DNA of 64,000 bases from Limnanthes douglasii subsp. nivea (Eukaryota > Streptophyta > Magnoliopsida > Brassicales > Limnanthaceae), in assembly GCA_036936605.1 (NCBI GenBank), contig JAUPFV010000005.1, positions 76,396,885 through 76,460,884 on the forward strand, in the 5' to 3' direction. Positions 57,333 to 64,000 of this stretch are shown here, one piece after another. Below the pieces are notes generated by a model. It saw nothing but the letters and a program-made list of their open reading frames with translations, was not told where the DNA came from and made no database searches. The number at the start of each line of letters is the position of its first letter. Position 1 is the first letter of the stretch. A program made the translations under genes and the position numbers.

Positions 57333-60300
57333 TTATGCATCCCCGATCAAATCGTAGCATTCATGATCCCCATCGTTTAATGTCGGAGGTTGTGTTGGTT
57401 TAATTTGGTGATAATTGTTGAGACGTGCGCCTATTGTTATGACCCAATTTGTAACTTCAGCGCAAGTGCGGAACGCAAACCACATTGGGTATATATCCGG
57501 CAACGGTCCGTCTAATACAATCTGAAAATTTCAATTATATAGAAACATAAATACGTCGCGGATTATTTGATAAAATGAAAACTAAGTATCAAGAATGTAC
57601 TAGTTTACTTACTTTCACGAAATGATTACCGTGGACGAAACCAATTCCAACTTCGACAATAGGACATGATCTTGGAGGCACACCACGCAAAGGAAGATAC
57701 GTGTATGATAGTTGGAGAGAGACATGGTATACTATACATTGATACCGGGTGGCTATCACCAACCCATAGTCGGGTAATGTCATCCAGTGCCTAGTTCCGC
57801 TCTCGTACATTTTGAAACAATCCAATCTCCGCAATAGATTGTCAACACGTTCTGCACCGTCAAAAACTCTTTCCCAAAGATCACGTTGACTTGAAAGTTC
57901 AAACATCAAATCCCTTCTCACTTCCTCCCATGCGTCCCCATTGCCTTTAATCGTCAAAGCTACCACCCTAAATCCGCAATTACCGTCCGGAGCAACGTCT
58001 TCAATGTTAGCTATGTACTCGTGCAAGTACTCGGGAAACAACTCCCGTAGGCGCTCAATCCTTTTCCTTTATTCGATTTTCTAGATTGAGTCGCTTTCTC
58101 CTTTTTCGGTGGTGCTTTATCTTTGCATTTGCGTACTATAAATGCCTTAACCGCCGACGCGGCCGTGCTACCTATCGTGGCGGGAGTACTACTAGCGCTT
58201 ACACTAGGGTATTCAAACCCGGATGGGTTCCGCTTAGTTGACTTGTCGACACCGGCTTTTTTCCGACCTTTCGTGACAACCGGTTCCTTAGGTTCCAACA
58301 CATGGCTTGTAGCGGGATCTAGGATTTGCATCATCCTATTTATAATGTGATCTTGCATTTGTGGACCGTAACCGCGTATGGTACTATCAATTAAGGATAG
58401 ATTTCTTGTAAGCTCATCTTCGGTACCAACGTTTTCCCTAGGCTTGATCGCTAAAGTACTCCAATAAACATCACATTCACTCGTTTGAATCGACCGACCT
58501 TCTTTCGCGATCACATCACACTCACACGCACAAGGCAAATTGTGTGTTGTCCTAATTACACAACCACACTTTGCGGGAGTGAACCACAAATCCCCGGCCT
58601 TTCTAATAGTTTATTCTAATATTTGAATGGCCGTACATGAAAGTTTACCTTTGATGTCGCGAAAGATAGCTCCCCTAGATGCTTGTCTATGACGAAACAA
58701 ACTCCGTTCGAACGTTTCGAAGATGGTAGAGTGTTGAATGCGAAGCAACGCATGAACTTTATCCCAAAATTGCTCAAAAGTGCATAGGCTTGTGCCGATT
58801 GCCCGTTTTAGACTAGAGTGAGCACTCTCCGCCCTAAACCATAAACTTAGATTAGTTACAAGTCTAACAACTAGTTAAACATAGTAATGTATAAATATGA
58901 TAATATAACTCACCGGTTGCTAGTGTAGTTGCCGAAATGTTTAATCTTGTTAGTGTAGACATTAAGGAATTTGTGTCCGTAAGGGTCTATCCATTGTTTC
59001 ATCAAGTACTCGAGAACCTTAGGACAATATATGTAGGCTTTGTGAAGGTCGGTGAGGTTTTTCTTATACTCTTCGATCGTCGCCGAATGTTGAACCGCGA
59101 CATAAAACTCTAAGAACTCCTCACTCATGTCCGCTTTGGGCAACACTTTCTTAGAGTATGAGCTAATGTTCATGTTTATATGCCAAGTGCATAACATATG
59201 AGTTGCATCCGGGAATACCTCATCGATAGCGTTCATTAAAGCCAACTCCCTATCCGTGACGATAATATTTGGTAATGCGCACATGTTGTTCACCATCACT
59301 CTCCTTAGAACGCTCATTGCCCACGTGTAGTTCTCTTCTTTCTCCGAGCTCATAAAAATAAAAGCTATACAAAAGGTCTTTTTCGTCGAAGTTTGGCCAA
59401 CTATTTCTAGCAAAGGAAGTTTATACCTTGTAGTCTTGTACGTGCTATCCATTATAAGCACTTGAGGAAAAGTGCGCAACAAATCGATGCTCGTGGGATG
59501 TGCGAAAAACAATTCTAGGATTTCGTCGGTTTCTTTGTTTGTGCGCTCCCAAACATAGTACTCGTGCTCCTTTAACTTACCAAACAAGTATTGCATTCGG
59601 GATTTCCCCGCTTTATCAACCAATTGGTGTTTGTGCCGCATGTTGTAGATGGTACGCATACTAGATACATTTTCCGGATCTCTTAACTTCAATCCACGGT
59701 ATATATCTCTTGGCCGAGAACCGATTGTTGTGAGTTTACGAACATACTCCTCCTCTTCCGCCTTTAACCTCGCGGCCCGTGAATGACCATCTAAATGCAA
59801 GAAGGGTTGGTGGTTGTGTTTTCCAATTATAACTACCAATTTCCAATAGCCGGGTGCTTCTAACACCGGATTGCCCCTAAGCATGAACGGACATCCGCAT
59901 TTTTTGGATGAACAATCTCGTCGTTTCTTCACAATTTCCGGTTTAGGCATCGGCTTGTAAACACCGTGTCTCTCGCACTTAAAATATAACCGCGGTGTTT
60001 TACCGTTTTTACTACCATCGCCATCTTTATCTACCACGACAATAAATCCTATACTCTTGCTCTCTTTGTCAACCCATTCGATCAATTCCGCCTTGGTTAA
60101 GAATTTATCAGTCGCAAATATTTGACTATAATCCGCCATGTGACATGGTGCTTCGGCCGCTTCCTACAAAAACACAAACATGTATTTACAAGTCAAATAT
60201 TAAAGACAAACCCCATATTCAACAAAAAAGGCATGTAAAACCAAGACAAACCCAATATTCAACCAAAAAACATGTAAAACCAAGAAAACCCCAAAATTAA

Positions 60301-60617
60301 ACCAAAAAGGCATGTAAAACCATTTTGACAAATCTTCGCATGATTGTGCGAAGATTTGACAAAATCTTCGCATGATTGTGCGAAGATTTGACAAAATCTT
60401 CGCATGTTCATGCGAATATTTTTCATCTTCCACGCATGTTCTTGCGTGGAAGTGTACAGTTGAAGGCACGAAAATGCAATTTTTTGTTCTGTGCTTAAAA
60501 AAACTTGATTTTTACCTCAGCAACGCTCTCCATGTGATCAGTAAGCGGCTCCTCCTCTTCCGAAAGGAAATCATCAACGTTGCAGCTCCAATCGTCATTT
60601 AAGTCGCTTAAATCCAT
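57333..60617 (-). pseudogene. MULE transposase fused to SWIM finger and OTU-type cysteine protease
   Basis: Exons on the minus strand: 60617-60516, 60163-58914, 58833-57613 and 57521-57333, about 920 codons. A short acidic start is followed by a FAR1/WRKY-like zinc region (CERHGVY...KKCGCPF...HNH) and the DDE core: D in LIMDSTYKT, D in NIIVTDRELAL, CTWH, and E in SNRAESAHSSLK straddling the intron. Next come the SWIM finger CGC-x11-CACE, a Lys-rich linker, and an OTU domain with DGNCGF (Cys) and GNHFVK (His). MULE transposases cut and insert at the TIRs. The OTU part would remove ubiquitin, so its role in transposition is inference. Breaks: a TAA at 58613-58611 before the SWIM finger, and a 1-nt loss in an A-run near 58064 before the OTU domain. 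Confidence 0.85.
60330..60449. repeat. Hairpin cluster in the first intron of the transposase gene
   Basis: Four inverted repeats: aaatcttcgca-N6-tgcgaagattt at 60330-60357 and 60362-60389, an imperfect third at 60394-60421 and ccacgca-N6-tgcgtgg at 60430-60449. The last has the same stem as 50873-50892 at the other end. All have a 6-nt loop and CGCA/TGCG next to the loop. Confidence 0.9.
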
Positions 60618-60781
60618 GCTCGGAGTAATTGGGTTTACCTTTAGATAATTAAAGTGTATTAAATGTTGTGTGGGAGTTTGCAGAATTCAAACTTTGTGGG
60701 TGTTTTTTTGAATTTTGGAGAGAGTTTTGGTAGGAAAGAGAGGAGGAAAAGAGAGAGAAGTGAGTTAGTGGAAAAATTATT

Positions 60782-60790
60782 GTTTTTATA
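60782..60790 (-). promoter_or_regulatory. TATA box of the transposase gene
   Basis: TATAAAAAC on the minus strand, about 95 bp inside the right TIR and about 165 bp before the ATG at 60617, followed by a C/T-rich leader. Its placement mirrors the PMD gene at the left end. Confidence 0.6.
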
Positions 60791-60839
60791 TGTGGGGGTA
60801 ATTTGGTAAATTCACAATTGCAGAAATTTTTTGAAAATG

Positions 60840-60882
60840 GGGTCTCACTATAAAAATTTTGGGTCTCATTTTAGCCTAGCCC
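60840..60882 (-). repeat. Right terminal inverted repeat of the MULE
   Basis: 43 bp complementary to 50412-50454, with five mismatches in the middle 8 bases. Confidence 0.95.
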
Positions 60883-60891
60883 AAAACATAT
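60883..60891. repeat. Right target-site duplication
   Basis: aaaacatat, the second copy of the 9-bp duplication; a (TA)n run follows. Confidence 0.95.
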
Positions 60892-61177
60892 ATATATATA
60901 ACCCACAATCCGGTTTTACTTTTTAATACCACTGGAAAATATTGCGCTTCCTATTTATTTATCTGGATTTTTAACACCCCTAAAATGAGGGCAGCCTTGA
61001 ACTCCGGTGCATAAGAATAACTTGAAAAAATCGTCAAGAAATTTACACTGCTTCTCAGCTACGAACTAGAACTAACACCGGGTACATATAGATGCGAAAA
61101 CAAATGTTAAAAGAGTTATAAATACAAAAAACATAAATCACACATTGGTAATATACACACAATTGGTTGGATAACTT
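60892..61177. other. 3' flank of the phosphatase gene
   Basis: AT-rich, no gene. The MULE inserted about 300 bp downstream of the stop codon of the lipid phosphate phosphatase gene, near or in its 3' region. Confidence 0.6.
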
Positions 61178-62915
61178 TTAGCTCCTGCCCGATTCTACAT
61201 CTCCCCCTACCACGGGACGCCCATTGTGAAGATTCACGTCATTGCTCTGATTCACGCCATTGCCCAACATTTCCAGCTCGCGGAAGTAAGCATATGGTCC
61301 CCAGCCTGCAAGATATCAAATAACAAATTTACTTAATTAGCCAAACTTCAATAGAGCTCAATGTTCAACCAATCTCGTCAATCAGACCAACCTAAGTTGT
61401 TAGGACCTAACAGACTAAATACAATCTTGGTCAGGCCCAATCAATAAAAGAGGCAGTCTGTGCTGGGTTGCCGTACCTGGCAGCCCATGTTACAATTCTA
61501 CCTATATTCTTGTTATCAAAACTAAAGTGATAATCGTCAAATTTAGTTGTGAGCTCACCTTCAGCATGATACGGAGGTGGGAAATATTGAAGATAGAAAA
61601 AGGTGCCCACCATAATCCCTGCAGTGATAGTTTTTCAAAACGTCAGTGAAAATCGAAGATACAAAAGCATCCACACCACAGGTCCACAAAGCACAAGGTA
61701 TACCTATGAGACCCCCAGCTACTACATCTTGCCAATGGTGCCAGTAATCATTCACAAGAGAAATCGCAACAAGTGATGCAGCGACTATCGGAAGTAAGAC
61801 AACACATAGTTTTGCCCCGTGACCACGGTTATCAAAAACTTGCATTTTCCCAGCTAAGTACAGTGACAGAAACCCAAGACCAGCAAATGACCCTGAACGT
61901 TGAATCAATCATTAGCACATATCTATAGACCAACAACAATGTGAAATAGAATACAATCGCGCTAAGAAAATATTTGGCTTGTTTTTCAAGCCTTTATTTA
62001 CTTAAGAAATATCTGACTGCTCTTACAAGAAGTGTGGCCACTAGGAAAGCTCTTGTACCCTTCTCTTACGACAAAGCTATTACCGTGACACAAGACACTT
62101 CCCTGCAGATCATAAACCTGTAAAGAAAATTGATATTAGACTCTAAATTTATAAATATAAGGGCTCGTTTGGTCTCAAATTTTTAAAAATTTAGTCCAAT
62201 ATGGTGGTAGTCTTATCAACATAATGAAATAGTCCAATCCCCTATAATCCTATCGGGTGTTCCAAACATGGCCTATATCTATATTGCAAAAACTGTACAC
62301 TCATACATCCTTTCCATCAGGAAAACAACGCCAAAAGAAATCCGGACGCGGTCGACCAGCTGCATCTTTTAACGTATCCGTGACCACTCCTGTCGCTAAC
62401 GCAGCAAATAAAATCCCTACAAAAATGCGAAAAAATATAAAATTCAAGCAACCAATTTAATCCAAGTCGGTCAATATACAAGAGCACCTAATATTGTTTA
62501 CCTAGTACGGCATGATGAAGATCGTACACATCCCTTCTACGGATATACACAGCTAAGAAAATCAAAATCGGCAACACCACCGAATACATCTGATTCATAC
62601 ACAAAAAAAACGAACTCTTATCACATTCACATTACTCACGTCTCGAATCAAAAGTAAAGCCGTGTCCAAATAACATACACAGCGAGAGACACTTACAGGA
62701 ACAACCCAAAAGGGTATAGTACTGTCCTTCAACGGGTAGCGAAGATCCATAACAGTGTCCTTACGGATAAATCGATGAAACGGAGGAATGACAACATAGA
62801 GAATCAATTCTAATACACCTAAAACAACAAGCATAAGCCAATCGTGCCAGTGCTTCCTCACTAACGATACTCCATGAGACCTAACTGTATGCAAACCGAC
62901 CCTGTCGGTTCTCAT
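61178..62915 (-). CDS. Lipid phosphate phosphatase (PAP2 family), LPP2-like
   Basis: Seven coding exons with GT-AG borders: 62915-62697, 62589-62502, 62416-62307, 62117-62027, 61892-61704, 61618-61559 and 61305-61178, giving 294 residues, close to Arabidopsis LPP2. It has six hydrophobic segments. Motif C1 is [20 protein letters not shown]2 is SFPSGHTS, C3 is [12 protein letters not shown]. The family removes phosphate from phosphatidic acid, diacylglycerol pyrophosphate and related lipids in ER or plasma membranes. In C3 the family pattern is S-R-x5-H; here the Arg is Leu (CTT), in an otherwise clean gene. A 5'-UTR intron (63257 to about 62930) and a TATA-like stretch near 63320 precede it. 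The frame is fully open across all exons. Confidence 0.88.
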
Positions 62916-64000
62916 TGTCTAGTGCTGGACTTATAATGCAGCACCTAACCAAATAAACTAATAAAACCCGTTAGCTAAACAACACAACCCATAAGATTAA
63001 GCTGACATACAAGCTCAAAAACCTATAATCAATTAAATGTTCTTTAACAGTTAAACAATACATATGGTAACGAATTAATCATCAAAACTACAGCTTGGCA
63101 ATAAAGCACATATGCTAAAACCTCTTCTCAAGCAAGTGTAAAGAAGAACCTCAAACACAAAAGAGATTCCAACAAGCTTATCGTACAATACAACTACCAA
63201 ATCTGAACTAAATTAAATCTGTAGGAGAAGCAGAATTGATTCGAAAAGGAAAGGTACCTCGATAAGGAATGAACTTGTGGAGTTGGTAAAAGCACTTTAA
63301 TGGAGAGTCCGAGAGTGTATATATATAGCGTATGTATATGTATAAACTGTATATATACCGCCAAAATACCCTATGGACTATGGAGTATGGACTGTTGAAA
63401 GAATGGATGTGTTTTACACGTGTCGTAGTCTGGAGCTAGTACGATTTTTGCTTTTTGTTATTGTCTGAAATTAAATTATGGTCGTTGGAGTTTATGGGTA
63501 TTTTCATGATCGGGTCCACTAGTTTTAAATTCTACAAATCAAGTCATTCGGAAATGTTTATGGGACTGCTTTTATTATCCTTTATCTTTAATAAGAATCT
63601 TGATGTTACTCGTTTATGCTCCATATCTTAAAGTGAGGCTAAAAATTATATTTCACGTTTATCACCACTAGCATGATTACAATTTTTTTTTTTTTTAAGT
63701 TCATACGATATTCAAAATTAGAAACCAATAATCTAGAAGTAAATCAAAATAAAATACTATTGATTTAATAATTAAACTAGTGTAAATTAGGTGGTAAATA
63801 ATAATTATAAATCGATTAACAAAAACAAAATAAAATATATGGGTCAGATTTGAATATTATGACACTAAAAGATTTATTTTTTTGTGTTTAAATTTGTCGG
63901 ACTTGGTTATCCGAACAAATATGTAATATTCATTTATATATTTATACAAACATTATTCAATAAAATAATATAAGAACATAAAATATGATATATTAAAAAA
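62916..64000. promoter_or_regulatory. 5' UTR intron, promoter and upstream DNA of the phosphatase gene
   Basis: A leader exon near 63258-63300 ends at donor gtacctttcc (63257), and the intron runs to a cag near 62930. tatatatatagcg at about 63320 is a TATA candidate. Beyond 63450 the DNA is AT-rich with no supported gene. Confidence 0.55.

Larger units (their letters stand above)
50412..60882. mobile_element. Complete 10.5-kb Mutator-like element (MULE) with accessory genes
   Basis: The 43-bp ends 50412-50454 and 60840-60882 are inverted repeats. The outer 22 and inner 13 bases match exactly (they open gggctaggctaaaatgagac and finish tatagtgagaccc), with mismatches confined to the 8 bases between. 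The 9 bp aaaacatat directly flank both ends (50403-50411, 60883-60891), the hallmark of Mutator-superfamily insertion. Cargo: a plant-mobile-domain gene reading in from the left, a transposase-OTU gene reading in from the right, three small related genes and a foldback between them. Both terminal genes have stops, so this copy probably needs help from another, but the perfect target duplication implies recent movement. Confidence 0.95.

Overview
The window is AT-rich nuclear DNA of a flowering plant, most likely a eudicot. GT-AG introns, TATA boxes, a NUWA-like PPR gene, a lipid phosphate phosphatase gene and mostly plant-type transposable elements point that way; I cannot name the species. 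Only three ordinary host genes are convincing: a small glycine-rich protein (21083-21436, +), an intronless mitochondrial/plastid-type PPR protein (30873-32768, -) and a seven-exon lipid phosphate phosphatase (61178-62915, -). Almost everything else is mobile DNA, much of it decayed and nested.

Layout. 1-3998: 3' part of a Tat-type Ty3/gypsy element (tandem repeat, long antisense ORF, polypurine tract, LTR). 4.0-10.5 kb: gene-poor, with a LINE scrap and duplicated low-copy repeats. 10530-11857: a TIR element carrying a PPR gene fragment. 12.5-19.2 kb: two LINEs in series, the first split by a solo LTR of the same family as the LTR at 3553-3998. 19.4-20.2 kb: two diverged copies of an unidentified gene fragment. 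21891-27.3 kb: a second Tat element (+) that has lost reverse transcriptase, followed by two satellite-like arrays. 33.9-37.1 kb: mosaic of UTR-like DNA, a copia fragment and a MuDR transposase tail. 38.8-46.3 kb: a third Tat element (-) with a solo LTR inside its integrase. 48.3-50.1 kb: LINE 3' fragment (-).

The most interesting unit is a complete 10,471-bp Mutator-like element at 50412-60882. It has 43-bp terminal inverted repeats and a perfect 9-bp target duplication (aaaacatat). A plant-mobile-domain (MAIN-like) gene reads inward from the left end. A DDE transposase fused to a SWIM zinc finger and an OTU-type cysteine protease reads inward from the right end. Both begin with a short exon and a first intron full of CGCA-N6-TGCG hairpins. 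Between them lie three small paralogous genes with Myb/SANT-like features, each near an inverted repeat that resembles the element's own termini, and a 443-bp foldback. The perfect target duplication suggests a young insertion, yet both large genes carry stops, so this copy probably depends on a relative.

A second theme is that all three Tat elements carry an ORF antisense to gag-pol, after a tandem repeat, and the three ORFs share a C-terminal signature despite otherwise diverged sequences.
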